A stretch of DNA of 64,000 nucleotides from Zopfochytrium polystomum. Taxonomy: Eukaryota; Chytridiomycota; Chytridiomycetes; Chytridiales; Chytridiaceae. Position numbers and translations under genes: made by a program. Below are positions 48,512 to 59,498 of this stretch, piece by piece. The notes under the pieces are model-generated. The model searched no databases and was not told the origin of the DNA. It saw nothing but the letters and a program-made list of their open reading frames with translations. Position 1 is the stretch's first letter; the number at the start of each line of letters is the position of its first letter. The stretch covers positions 203,001 to 267,000 of the forward strand of contig JAIVFJ010000082.1 in the NCBI GenBank assembly GCA_025765615.1. Direction: 5' to 3'.

Positions 48512-51500
48512 ATGAAAGTGCGGCGGCTTGTCGCCGAGCTCTTCTACCGCCACGGCATCTACTGCGCTTCGCACCCCCGCGCACTCCTGCTGTTCAGCGC
48601 CATCCTCATCGTCGGCCTCTCATCGCCGCCCATCCTCCAGGCCTACCGCCACTACTCGGCCGACGGCGACTCGTACGAGCCGTCCCAGTTCTGGGACACC
48701 CCCGCTTCCCGCCTGCCACTCCAGGAAGAGCTATTTGTCGAGCGCTTCGGCTCGCACCCCTTCCTCCGCCTCGAGCAGATCGTCGTCAACCACTCGGACA
48801 CCCTCGCCGCATACCGCCGCGGCAGCGGACCGGGCGTCCTCTCGCAGGCGTTCTTTCAGCACGTCCTCGACCTGCAGCTGCGCATCGCCGCCGCTGCCGT
48901 CGAGGCCCCGCTGCCCGACGACGACGACGGCGAAGACGATGACGACGACCATGCCGACAACCTCCGCGTCCATGACCTCGATGACGACGCCGCCAACAAC
49001 GGCGCAGACGCCGGCGATGCGGCGGCTGAGAATCGCGGAGCCCCCGATGCTTCCTCTGGCAGCAGCAGTCTCGGCCAGGGAGATACCCCTACCGGCCGCC
49101 GCCGCCGTCGCCGCCGCACCATCCGCCTTCAGGACATCTGCTACAAGCCCTTCAGCGACGGCCGCTGCCTCGTCCACTCGCCCCTCGAGTACTGGCACTC
49201 GTCGCCCGACAGGCTCCGCGAGGACCCCGACTTTCTCCGCACCCTCTCCAACGCCTCGACGCTCTCGAGCTTCGGCACCCCGATCCCGCTCCACTCGGTG
49301 CTCGGCGGCGTCGTCTTTGATCGCCAGCGGTCGCTCGTGTCCGGCGCGGACTCGGTCGTCATCACGTACTTTCTGGAGCTGAAGCGCGGCCGGCTGGCAG
49401 AGTCGGAGGAGTGGACCTCGCTGGTGTGGGATCGCATCTGGGCTGCCGCCGTCCGCCCGGAAGCGGCAGACGGTGGCGGCGGCGGCGGCGGCGGCGTCGC
49501 TCCCAGCGACGCTTTTGAAGTCGGATGGCGTTCCGAGGGAGAAGTTCGGCATCTTTACTATGCTTTCGACCAGCCCGACGATTTCATGTCGGCCGAGTTT
49601 ATGATCCTTTGCATCAGCTATTTTATTGTGTTTCTGTACATATCACTGGTCCTTGGCCGAGTCGAGCTGGTCAAGTCAAAATTTGGCTTGGGGCTCGCTG
49701 CGGTAGTCATGGTGTTGTCCTCCCTCTTGATGTCCGTCGGACTGTCATCGATGATGGGAATTACCAGTTCTCTCGTGCCTTGGTAAGCTCTCTAATGAGG
49801 CATGCTCTTTTCCCTCTGGAAGTCCTTCTGAGCAATCGAGAACATATTTTTTTCTCCCCACTCAATCAGGGAAGTGCTGCCGTTCTTGATTATTGCCGTC
49901 GGTGTGGAAAACATCTTCGTTTTGACAAATGCGGTTGTCACCACGTCTCTGGACCTTCCGGTCAAGGAACGGGTTGGGATAGGTTCGACTTTGTGTCCTG
50001 TTATTTGCCATTGTGTGCGCGCTAACGGCACTGACAAACCCAACGCGACATTGGCAGGTTTGTCCAAAGTCGGCGTGAAAATGTCACTGTCGCTTGCCGG
50101 CGAGCTTTTTTTCATGTTGGCAGTGTCCATGTTTAACCTCCCCACGCTCCAAGTAAGCCTCTCGAACTCAAACATATTGGCTTGCTTATCCCCCCCCCCC
50201 CCCTACCGCAGGAATTTTGCTTGTTTGCTTCGGTCGCCGTTGTCATGGACTTTTTCATGCAAATTACCTTCTTCACCACGGTTTTGTCTATCGATATTCG
50301 CCGCCTGGAGGTTTGTTTGGTTGTGTTTTTGGCCCCCGTTCTGCACTCGCCAATGTATCGATTCTTACTCGCTGCGCTTTGTCAGCTGTCTGATCTGCAC
50401 AAGCTTCGTCATCGCCATGAGCTCAAGAACCGAGCGGTCACTGCACCGCAGATGGACTCGTCCCCACAAAAACGCTCGTGGACAAAAATCGGAGCCATCG
50501 TATGTTGAACAGATTCGGCTGGTTTTCGGGGTGGTTTTGCTGCTTCACTGACAGTTTCTCCCGAATTGCCGCAAAACGCAGGTGTTGGCCATCCTCGCTT
50601 TTCTCGGACTGGGGTTTTATGGTAGCAGCTCCCCAGACATGTTTTTGTCGAAATCAGCCGACTCCAACGCGATTCCAATGTCGGTGACGGCCGACGTGCT
50701 CTGGAGCGTCATCAACCCCGAGAAGTCCGACCGATACGTCGAGATTTTGCCGCCGGTCTACGTGACCGTCGTCAAGCCGGGAGACCCACATCCAGAGTCG
50801 GTCCACCCAAAGCCCATCGCCGGGAGAAACTGGCGCATCACCTTTGACTCTTTCACCATCGAGCTGAGCCCCGCCATGTTCACGACAATTATTGTTGTGT
50901 TCCTTCTCGCCATTTCGATGACGTGTGTCTCGCTCACAAGTCTTTTGTATCGATTTTCAAAAAAGTCTTCGGCCAGACGGAAAGAGCAGGCGCTGCAGCA
51001 TAGCTTATTGTACGCGGACCGGAAACCTTCCAGTGGCAGCAGTTGGGTGGACTCGAACTACTCGGTCATGGCCGTGAAAGGATCGAGCCATCGCGACATT
51101 GAGCTGATGGCGGTGTCCTCCTATGGCGTGGTTGCATGGTCTTGCGCGGGTCGGACCGCGTGCGTCTGGAACCCGCAGACGGCCTACAAAATCGAAATTC
51201 GCCCCCCGTTGTGCAAGCTGGACAGGATAACTGCCCTCACAGTGTCCAACGGACCCAACAGCCTCTTGGTGCTAGGCACTCGGTCTGGGGTGGTCCAGCT
51301 GTGGGACCCAAATCAACGTGCCATGCTGGTGGAATTGTCCTCGACCTTGGACGAGCCCCTCCTGTCCGTTCACGCAGTATCCATAACGGAATCTGCAGGA
51401 GATTTGGTCGTCGTGGCGACGGGATCAGACGGCCTTGTCGCGTCATGGCGGACGGCCGCGCCGACGAGCCAGGACGAGCACCTCGTCCCCGAGTGCAGCT

Positions 51501-53278
51501 CGCAGTTTCGGGTCGGACCGCACCCCGTCTCGGTGATTTGCGACACTCTCCCGGGTCGAACCCTGCTGGCCTCTGGCATCTGCGTGTACTCGCTCGCGAC
51601 AGCCCCGCAGTTTGACATTTCCTCGCCCCCGCTGCAGGGTCACGCGTCCGAGGTCTCGGCGATTGCGGCCGACCCGCTGAGCAGCCTGATCGCGACCGGC
51701 TCCACCTCGGGGGAGATCATCCTGTGGCACCTCCCGACCCGCCGGGAGCTCCTCTACATTTCGCCCAAGCTCTCGGATCCGCTGCGGTCCCCGGTCGAGA
51801 GCCGCCACCAAGTCGCGAACGCCACGCGCAGAGGCAGCTCGTCCGGCTCAAAGTACGACCCGCCCAACCGCGCGTCGTTCGAATCCACGACGTCGTCCCA
51901 CGCCTCCACGGCCTCCAGCCACACCCGCTTTCACCGCCTCGCGTCGCTGCTGGAAGCGCACGCCGGCGAAGTCACCCGCCTCGCCTTTCTTCCCCCACCG
52001 TCCCTCTCATCGTCGACAACGCACTCGACCGCGTCAGACGGTCGGTATCCCAACACCACAGCCGCCGCTTCCTTCTCATCCCCCGTCGCCGCCTCCTCTA
52101 CTACCGCGAATTCCACCACCAGCACGCCCTCCTCTCCTTTGTCGACGTCCTCCTTCTCCCCGACCCTCCTCCTCGTGTCCACCGGCCGCGACTGCGTCTC
52201 CAAAGTGTGGGAGGTGGTCTTGCGCAGCGGCGAGGGCACGTCTCCAACGACAGCGACAGCAACACCAGCTTCCGCGTCTGCATCCGCGCCGTCCGCGGCG
52301 TCGGCGGCGGCAGCGTCGTCGTCGGCAGGCTCGGGCAACGAGCCGTCCGTCGAGAGCGCCCGCTTGGTGGACACCATCGCGCATCCCGGCGCCTGGTGCA
52401 CCGCCGTGCACGGCTCGTGGCTCGTCGGCGTCCGTCGCTCGCCCTCTGCCGCACCATCGTCGTCGTCGTCGTCGTCGTCTCCGCCGGTACCGTCACGCGG
52501 CGGCGTCGGCCACGCTCCGCCGCTGCTGCCGCAGCCCCCGGCTATGGGGTCGTGGAGCGTTTGGATGGCGTCGCTCGCCGGCGGCGCCGCCGCAAGCAGC
52601 GGCGGAAGCCCCGGCGTCGGCGTCGGCCGGCCGCTGAACGTGTGCAGGTTCATCCACATTGGCGACGACCCGTTCCACGGCGTCGACCTCGCGGCAGGCC
52701 CGTTGCCAGGTCGCTGGCAGCGCCGCAACGCGCCTCTTCCCTCCGTTTTTCCTCCGCGGAAACATCCACCGCCGCCGCCGTCGCAACCGGCGACGTTGCA
52801 CGCGAGAGCGGCGCTCGGCGGAGGCGGCGGTGGCGTCGTCGACGACGACGACAGCGGGTGGGAGGACGAGGAGGAGGCGCAGGACGACTACGACGACGAC
52901 GGCGGGGTGTCGAGCCGCTGCGGCTCTAATGAGAGCGAGGAGGAGGAGGAGGTTGTGGTCGGGAGGGCGGGCTCGAGGAGCCGGGTGCGGCGGCGTCGGC
53001 GGCAGCAGCAGCAGCATCGGCGTCGGCGTCGGCGACGACGGTATGGCAGCGACGACGAGGGCGTGGGCGAGGACGGGGATGGGTACGATGAGGTTAGCGG
53101 TGACGACGACGACGAAGAGCGCGACGGCTACGATAGTGACGAAGACGACGACGGCGACGACGAGGACGAGGGTGAGGACCTGCCGGTGCTGGGCGTGCAC
53201 CTTGTCGCAGCGGCGCCGTTCGGCGTCGTGTGCGGGTTCGGGAACCGGCTGAAGATTGTGTCCTTCCATAAGTATTGA
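48512..53278 (+). CDS. SCAP-type SREBP cleavage-activating protein (sterol-sensing domain plus WD40)
   Basis: SCAP senses sterols in the ER and escorts SREBP to the Golgi for Site-1/Site-2 cleavage. Six exons join in phase: 48512-49782, 49870-49982, 50058-50152, 50212-50310, 50386-50499, 50582-53278. TM1 ([16 protein letters not shown]) is followed by a large lumenal loop with acidic inserts. The sterol-sensing domain then reads [76 protein letters not shown] and [20 protein letters not shown], closely matching animal SCAP. A second lumenal loop and a last helix ([20 protein letters not shown]) lead to a WD40 domain with [47 protein letters not shown] and [12 protein letters not shown]. The terminal strand is [20 protein letters not shown]. 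Large Ser, Ala, Arg and Asp/Glu runs interrupt the last blades. Two signature motifs differ: YISLV for YIYFS and LELSDL for MELADL. Confidence 0.93.
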
Positions 53279-53405
53279 GAGTGTAGCGCCCCAAGCAGTT
53301 GGGGGTAGTTGGTTTTTGGGGGATTTTTGAGGTTGGCCCCTTTTCAATTGGGATTTTCATAATAAACAAGGGCAGCAAAAGATCGAGAGAAAAAACGAAG
53401 AAAGG

Positions 53406-53436
<31 letters not shown>

Positions 53437-53862
53437 CGAATACTCGCGGCTTGCAAAACCCTGTACAACCATACAACAGCCAAGCCGCCCAGAAACTTTT
53501 TCCGCGCGGGAAACGACGAGCGAATAACAACCACGAATCGAAACAAGGCCGGCGCTTCCTTGCTCGCTTGCTCTCTCTCTGCTGCGGGAAAGAAGGGGGC
53601 AGCATGTGGGTGGGGTCGTTGGGGGTAGAGGTCGAGTGGGTCCAGCGGGCAAGACGAGTGCGGACTGGATGTTTCTGTCACCTTTTTTTTTTTTTTTTTT
53701 TTTTTTTTTCTCCTATTACTGTGGTAATCCAAATCCAAATCCAAATCCAAATCCAAAAAAAAGAAAAAAAGGAAAAGGAAGATAACAATGAAGGGGTCGG
53801 CGGAAAGGAAAAAAAGAGGAGAGAGAGGTGAGGGAGGGAAGAACCAACAACTACCCAAAAAA

Positions 53863-53902
<40 letters not shown>

Positions 53903-54100
53903 CCAAACACAAGAACAATGAAACGTTCCTGTCCTTCAAACACCCCACGGCACAGGCAGCGACAGAGTGAGAAAGAGATGGGAGAGAGAGAGAGAGAGAG
54001 CTCGCCCGCGACGCGCGCCGCCGCCTCCATTACTATTCATCGTTGTGTATTGCCCTGCTGCGCCATTTTCTTCTTGTTTTCCACTTCTAAATCACCATCG
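53279..54100. other. Intergenic region with poly(A/T) tracts, (CCAAAT)n and (CA)n
   Basis: Between the convergent SCAP and acidic-protein genes. It contains an A run at about 53407-53433, a T run at about 53681-53709, five tandem copies of a 6-bp unit AATCCA at about 53726-53757 and (CA)n at about 53868-53899. No gene is supported. Confidence 0.6.
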
Positions 54101-54257
54101 CCTCCAGGACTCGCTGCGCGCTTTTGGTGTGGAGGTGTAGTGAGTTGTTCAAGAAAGAAAGGAGGGTATATCTCTGTTAGACCCAAAGAGCGAGAAAACA
54201 AGTCGAAGAAAGAAGAAAAAAGAAGAAAAAAAAAAAGAAAAGAAAAGACTCGCTTAC

Positions 54258-54984
54258 CATCCGCCGCAAGCTGCGACAGCCCCGATCGCCGCTTCCGCGC
54301 ACCGGCCAGCCGCCCGTTGAACGGAACGTTCTTGCTCCAGTCCCGCTTCCCGCTGCCACCCTTCTTTCCGTCGTCGCTATCGTCGTCCGACGACGACGAC
54401 GACGACGACGACGATGAGTCGCTGTCGTCCCCGCCGCCGCCGCCCGTCGCCGCGATGTGCGCGCGCAGCTCCTCTTCCTCGTCGTCGTACTCTGCGACGG
54501 CGGCCGACTTGCCGTTCGTTCGCGCGGCCGGCTTTGCGCGCGTTGCAGCGGCGGTGGCGGCGGCCACCGCCTTGCCCCGCGCCGCCGTCCCCGCGCTGCG
54601 GCCCAGCCCCGCGGACGCTGCCGCTGCACTCAGAGCCGGGCTGCCGGCTTTGGTCCGCCCCGCCGCCACTGCCCCGCCTACCCCCGGGACACCGCCGCCA
54701 CTAATGCCGACGCCGCCCGCCGCCGCAAGCGCGAACCCGCTGCTCGTGACCGTCGACGCAAACTCGCGGAGCGACACCGAAGACAGCCGCGGCGCCGCGG
54801 CGAGCGGCGGCGGAACGGCGGCGGCTGTCCTCGCGGCCGCCGCTGCTGCTGATGCTGCTGGAGTGGCTGAGGAGGCTGGCGAGGCTGAGGATGACGTGAC
54901 GGTGGTGGAGGAGGAGGAGGAGGCGGGAGAGGGGACCATCGACGGCGGGACAGAGAGCGCCGTGAGCCGCCGGTCCTTCATTGT
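54258..54984 (-). CDS. Basic/Ser-Ala-rich C-terminal part of an acidic nuclear-type protein
   Basis: From MKDRRLTALSVPPSMVPSP the frame runs through Ser/Ala-rich linkers containing APRLSSVSLREFASTVTSSG, KSAAVAEYDDEEEELRAHI, a Ser/Asp run and GKRDWSKNVPFNGRLAGAR, then RRSGLSQLAADG directly at a consensus donor (gtaagc, about 54257). The last exon could not be placed. The short LSxLS-type motifs and alternating acidic and basic blocks suggest a nucleolar or chromatin protein. It is probably the continuation of the acidic frame at 55001-56917, from which it differs by one reading frame. Confidence 0.45.
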
Positions 54985-55000
54985 GCTGCTGGTGTTGTTG

Positions 55001-56917
55001 TTATTGTTGCTGTTTCCAACGCGGCGACCGAGTGGCGTGGCGGCCGCCGCCGACTGCCGCGTCGTCGGCCCCGGCGGCGGTGGCGGCGCGGGGAGCGCCA
55101 TCCTTCTCTTCTTCTTCATCGTCGTCATCGTCGGCGTCGTCATCGTCGTCATCGTCGTCGTCGCTGGCCTCCGTGGCCACGACGGCGCTGCGGTGGGCCG
55201 GCTTGACGGGCGGCGCCACTGCGGGGACCGCCTGCTTTTCCTGCTCCTCCTCCTCTTCCACTTCTTCTTCATCCCCTTCTTCATCCTCGTCTTCATTCTC
55301 CGCCATTGCCGCGTCGCCGTCTGCATCGATGGCGGGAGCCTCCGCATCGTCGAGGGCCACCGCCCCAGTCGAGGCCTCTTCTGCGTCATCGCCGACGTCC
55401 GAGTCGTCCGAGTCGCCATCGGCCTCGCCCTCGCCCGCAGCGCTGCCGTCGGCGTCGCTCGACTCGCCGGCGACTGCCGTGGCTGATGGCGAGGTCTTCT
55501 CCTCTGCTCCCCCTTCGTCCTCGGAATCTTTTTCACCGTCATCATCACTCTCCTCCTCCTCACCCTCCTCGTCCTCTTCCTCATCTGCATCCTTCTCCTC
55601 CATCCTCGCGTCGCCGTGAACGGCGACAGCCTTCGTGGAATCCTCATCACCGCTCTCGCCGCCGCCGTCGTCCTCTCTCTCCCGATCCTCAACCGCCATC
55701 TGGTAGTCCGTATCCTCTCCGCTGCCGTCGTCCGCTCCGGCTTCTGGCGCTCCGGCGGTCTCGCTCGCCGCCGCTGCCGCGCTCTCCTGCGTAACCTCGT
55801 CCTCCTCCGGTTCCTCCTCCCCGCCAGCTTTGACCGTTTCGTTGACGTTGTCGACCACTGCGTCGTCCTCCTCCTCCGCCTCGTCCTCGCTGCCATGGAG
55901 ACTCACATCCTTTTCTGACGCCTCGTCGCCCTGATCGCCAAACAGCTCCTCCTGAGTCGCGGGGACATCCCCGCCCACGCTGCCGCCACGCAAAAGGTCC
56001 GGTTTCGGCGAGTCCTCCTGCTGGCTGTCTTCTACAACCAACCCGGCCCCCGCACCGCCGCCGCCGCCGCCGCTGACACCTCCGCGGCCGCGGACGACAC
56101 TCTGAGCGGGCGCGACGCGCCGGTGGGCCTTGAGCGGGAGCGTCAGGAGCTCTTGCGACGACACTTCGTCGTCGTCCTCATCGTCGTCGTCGTCGTCGTC
56201 GACGTCCTCTTGGTCGGCATGCCCGTCGGCGGCGGCGTCGTCGTCGACGGCGTTGTCGTCGTCATCGTCGTCGGCGTTGTCGCCTCCGTTTGCACGGGCT
56301 TTCTTCGGTTCCGCCTCTTCCTCTTCGTCATCCTTCTCTACCTCTCCGTCATCGTCTTCGCCCTCGCCCTCGTCTTCCTCGCCCTCCTCGTCGCCGCGGT
56401 CATCGCTGTTCCCGTCTCCCGCGCGCCATTTATCGGACAATTTGGCCTTGATCGGCGTGCGGCCCGCAGCCTCCTCGTCGACGGCCGTGTCACTGCCGTC
56501 GCTCTCGAGCGCGGCGGCAGCTGAGACGGCGGCGGCGGTGGAGTCTTCTTTGCCTTGCGGCTCTTGCTCGTCCTCCTCGTCGCCATCTCCGACGTCTGAA
56601 CTCTCGCCGTCCTGGCCGTCGCCTTCAGATGTACTTGCCGCCACCGGGTTCTCCTCCGCAGCCTCATCATCGTCGCGGTCGTCGTCGTCGTCCTCATCTT
56701 CCTGACCGGCCATACCCACATCGTTCGCTACAGCCGTGCGCGGGCTAGACGCCGCCGCCGCTGCCGCCAAGCGGTCACCCGCATCGCCGCCGTCGCCCGT
56801 CAACCCGATCGCGGCCGGAGCGGCCCCTGGGCGCTCGTTTGACGACCCCGCCGAGTCCATGTCGACGTCGTCGTCGTCGTCGTCCGCCGGGCGCGGCGAG
56901 TCGCCGACCCCGGACAC
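55001..56917 (-). CDS. Extremely acidic low-complexity protein segment (Asp/Glu-rich)
   Basis: A 638-residue open frame made mostly of Asp/Glu, Ala, Ser and Gly, with a few ordered words: GRTPIKAKLSDKWRAGDGNS, VSSQELLTLPLKAHRRVAPA, DVPATQEELFGDQGDEASEK, TDYQMAVEDRERED. It has no ATG of its own at the 5' end. A neighbouring frame just upstream ([20 protein letters not shown], then VAGNQDSGG) would continue into it if one G of the run near 56908 were absent. I treat it as an internal part of a larger minus-strand gene spanning about 54250-58320. Acidic proteins of this type are usually histone-binding or nucleolar. No specific family is asserted. Confidence 0.45.
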   Translation of the reverse strand: MSGVGDSPRPADDDDDDVDMDSAGSSNERPGAAPAAIGLTGDGGDAGDRLAAAAAASSPRTAVANDVGMAGQEDEDDDDDRDDDEAAEENPVAASTSEGDGQDGESSDVGDGDEEDEQEPQGKEDSTAAAVSAAAALESDGSDTAVDEEAAGRTPIKAKLSDKWRAGDGNSDDRGDEEGEEDEGEGEDDDGEVEKDDEEEEAEPKKARANGGDNADDDDDDNAVDDDAAADGHADQEDVDDDDDDDEDDDEVSSQELLTLPLKAHRRVAPAQSVVRGRGGVSGGGGGGAGAGLVVEDSQQEDSPKPDLLRGGSVGGDVPATQEELFGDQGDEASEKDVSLHGSEDEAEEEDDAVVDNVNETVKAGGEEEPEEDEVTQESAAAAASETAGAPEAGADDGSGEDTDYQMAVEDREREDDGGGESGDEDSTKAVAVHGDARMEEKDADEEEDEEGEEEESDDDGEKDSEDEGGAEEKTSPSATAVAGESSDADGSAAGEGEADGDSDDSDVGDDAEEASTGAVALDDAEAPAIDADGDAAMAENEDEDEEGDEEEVEEEEEQEKQAVPAVAPPVKPAHRSAVVATEASDDDDDDDDDADDDDDEEEEKDGAPRAATAAGADDAAVGGGRHATRSPRWKQQQ

Positions 56918-57249
56918 CCCCGCTGTCCTGGTTGCCCGCGACCGACGCGGCGCACGCCGTGTCGTCCTCCGACGCCGGCGCTGCGGCTACTGCTGCTTCT
57001 ACTGCAGCCAGCGGCGGCGGCGGCGCTGCGATCGGCGGGGGTCGCCGCGCGGCGGGCGGCGGGCGCGGCGGGCGTAGCGGCTACGGTTGCGCGCGGGGAT
57101 CGCGGTGATATTTTCTGGAGGGGTGTGTGGAGGTGGGGCGGGGAGTCGGGAGGGTAATGTAATGGAGGGATTGCGCAAGAAAGGGGACTGTTGGACACCG
57201 TTTCGAAACACACACGCCCAAAAAAAAAGAAAGGAACAGAAAGCCGCAA

Positions 57250-58320
57250 CTAAACACGAACCCGCTTCTTTTGGGTCCGAACGGGCGTGCGTTGCACCGC
57301 GACCGACTCCCGCTCGCTCTCGTCGGGCTCGTCTGCGCCGCTCGCCCACAGCGACGACGAAGACGACGCCGCTGCAGCGGTAGCGGGGTCCGGCGCGGCG
57401 GCTTTAGGCGCAGACGAGGATCGCCGCCGCCGCTTCCGCAGGTCTCTCCGCTCGTCGGTCCGCGGCGTGGCTGCCGCTGTACGAGGAGAACGGGGGACGA
57501 AGGAGGAGGAAGTGGTGTCAGATCCTGACACGGTCACCCAACATAGACAAACACAATCGCCAACACAACCAAGCACACACGCACTAACGGTAAGCGGTTG
57601 CGTACGTACCTCTGATCGGTGTTGCCGCTTTTGCGGCGGCGACGTTGGGGGTGGCAGTGAGGGTGGCAACGGGAAGAAGGGGTCGCTCGGCCTGCTGTCT
57701 CTGTGGCGGGACGACGACGACGACGTGGGCGACATCGTCGGTCGCAAACACGTCGCCGATCCTGATGGGGTGCGCAATCTCGTAGTTATTGCTGTCCCGC
57801 AGGGATCCCAGTGTTACGAGCCTTTTTTTGTTTTTATCGCGAAACGTATGCGCGTGTATGTGCGTTGTGTGTGAGCGTGTGGACGCAGGGGTTTTTTACC
57901 ACAAAGAAAGAAGGAAGGAAGGCAGTAAAGGGCGGCACCTGCAGTCGGCATGTCCCGTCAGCTCGAGCGGCGGTGGCAGGCCGGCGACCGCGGCGGCCCG
58001 CGCCCGGCGCGCCTGCAGCACGACGCATAGCTCGCGGACATGCGCCAGAAGGTCGTCGACGGTCGCGGCGGCGCTGATCGCGGTGCGCAGCAGGACGGAG
58101 CCGAGGACGGCGGCGGCGGAGGAGGAGGAGGAGGATGGGGCAGGCTGCGTGGGGGGTTCGACGACAACGTCGAACGAAGTGGCGAGGTGGAGGTGGATGC
58201 ACAGGCGCAGGAGCGCCGTCGGCGGCGGCGGCGGCGGCGGCGGGAGAGGGGGTGGTGGTGGCGTGGTTAGATGGTGACGATGACGATGATGACGATGATG
58301 ATGGTGCGAGGAGGGCCATC
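57250..58320 (-). CDS. N-terminal ubiquitin-like region of the acidic protein (possible Net1/Dnt1-type)
   Basis: Exon-like pieces in order are: ALLRLCIHLHLATSFDVVVE, SAAATVDDLLAHVRELCVVL, GLPPPLELTGHADC, then after an intron NNYEIAHPIRIGDVFATDDV and AKAATPIR ending at a gtacgt donor. After a second intron come TPRTDERRDLRKRRRRSSS and the end VRTQKKRVRV (57250) or a donor there. The order hydrophobic strand, helix, strand and a closing GDVF resembles the ubiquitin-like N-terminal domain of the Net1/Dnt1 nucleolar family, whose members have long acidic tails like the one downstream. This is a weak match made by eye. The start is unclear: an ATG at 58319 (MALLAPSSSS) is in another frame and would need a frame change within the GCC run. 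Confidence 0.3.
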
Positions 58321-58372
58321 TGGTGCTGCGGTCAGGGCGAGAGAGGATAAGGAGGAGGGCGTCCTTGCAACG

Positions 58373-58408
<36 letters not shown>

Positions 58409-58702
58409 GTTGCTGTTGTTCTTGTGGCGCCGGCCAAGGGATTCGAAGTCGAGGAGGAGGTCAAGGGGGACTACGTCGTTGGTCGAGGTCGAGCGGGCAA
58501 TGGTCGGCAGATGCGGCGGCGGCAGCGGCGGCGGCGGCAACGGCGACGAGAAGAGGGCCCTGGCTGGCTCCAATAATAACAAACTTAATGCTTTATCATG
58601 ACAATGGACAGAGAGTCAGAGAGACAGACGGACAGGCAGGAAGACAGACTGACTGACTGACTGACAGATAGACTTCTTCTTTCTTTCTTTCTTTCTTTCG
58701 TT

Positions 58703-58742
<40 letters not shown>

Positions 58743-59222
58743 TTCTTTTCTTTTCTTTTTCTTTTTCTTTTCTTTTCCTTTTTGTTTTCCCGACTTGTCC
58801 GAAACAAATATTTAAACAAGAGGACACACCACACACAAGTCTCGCCGTGTTTGATACGCTCGTACAGTTTATGATATTACCCTTTTTCTGAACGTTGACT
58901 CTTGCAAACGTGAAAGCGGGGGAAAGGCAAACCAAAAAGAAAAGTTACTTGCAAGAGAGAGGGAGAGAGAGAGAGAGAGAGAGAGAAGGCGGGGAGTGGC
59001 AGGATGAGTGGGGCGTGCATTGCAAATGGGTTTGGTTGTTGTTGTTGTTGGGGTTGCAAGCGAAAAGGTGGGGAGGGCGAAGGGCGGAGGGTAGAGGCCT
59101 GTGATGTATGGAATTGGAGTGGACGCAAAGGAGGCTCTCTCGTTTGGGGCTGGACGGACGGACACACACACGCACACACACACACGGGGGCGAATTAAAA
59201 AAAGAAAATTCACCCCCGGGCT
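58321..59222. other. Repeat-rich intergenic region
   Basis: Contains (GTT)n at about 58374-58409, a (CTTT)n tract about 75 bp long at about 58670-58745, (GA)n at about 58960-58985 and (GTT)n near 59034-59050. No gene is supported. Confidence 0.6.
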
Positions 59223-59463
59223 TTACTTGGACTTCGCTCTCTTGGACCGGCTCCCCGTGACCGCGCCGTTTCCGCTTGCGGTCCCGTCGACGACTTTTGC
59301 TCGTTTCCTGAGGCGAGAAAGAATCACACCAGATCCGGGAATTAAATAAAGAAACAAACAATGAAACAAAAAAACAAGGGTTTCGGTGCGGCGAGTTTAC
59401 AGAAAACCACTCGCAGACCACGCGCGCACGAACACACACGGACACACGGCACATCAGAGAGCA

Positions 59464-59498
<35 letters not shown>

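Noticed and set aside
51724..53347. Long Arg- and Ala-rich frames overlapping the SCAP C-terminus on both strands
   Set aside because: They arise because CCG/CGC/GAC repeats of the SCAP low-complexity tail are open in all frames. The WD40 strand order and terminal [10 protein letters not shown] identify the true frame.
53726..53757. Tandem AATCCA hexamer as a possible interstitial telomere repeat
   Set aside because: The unit does not match TTAGGG or other common telomere repeats and only five copies are present.
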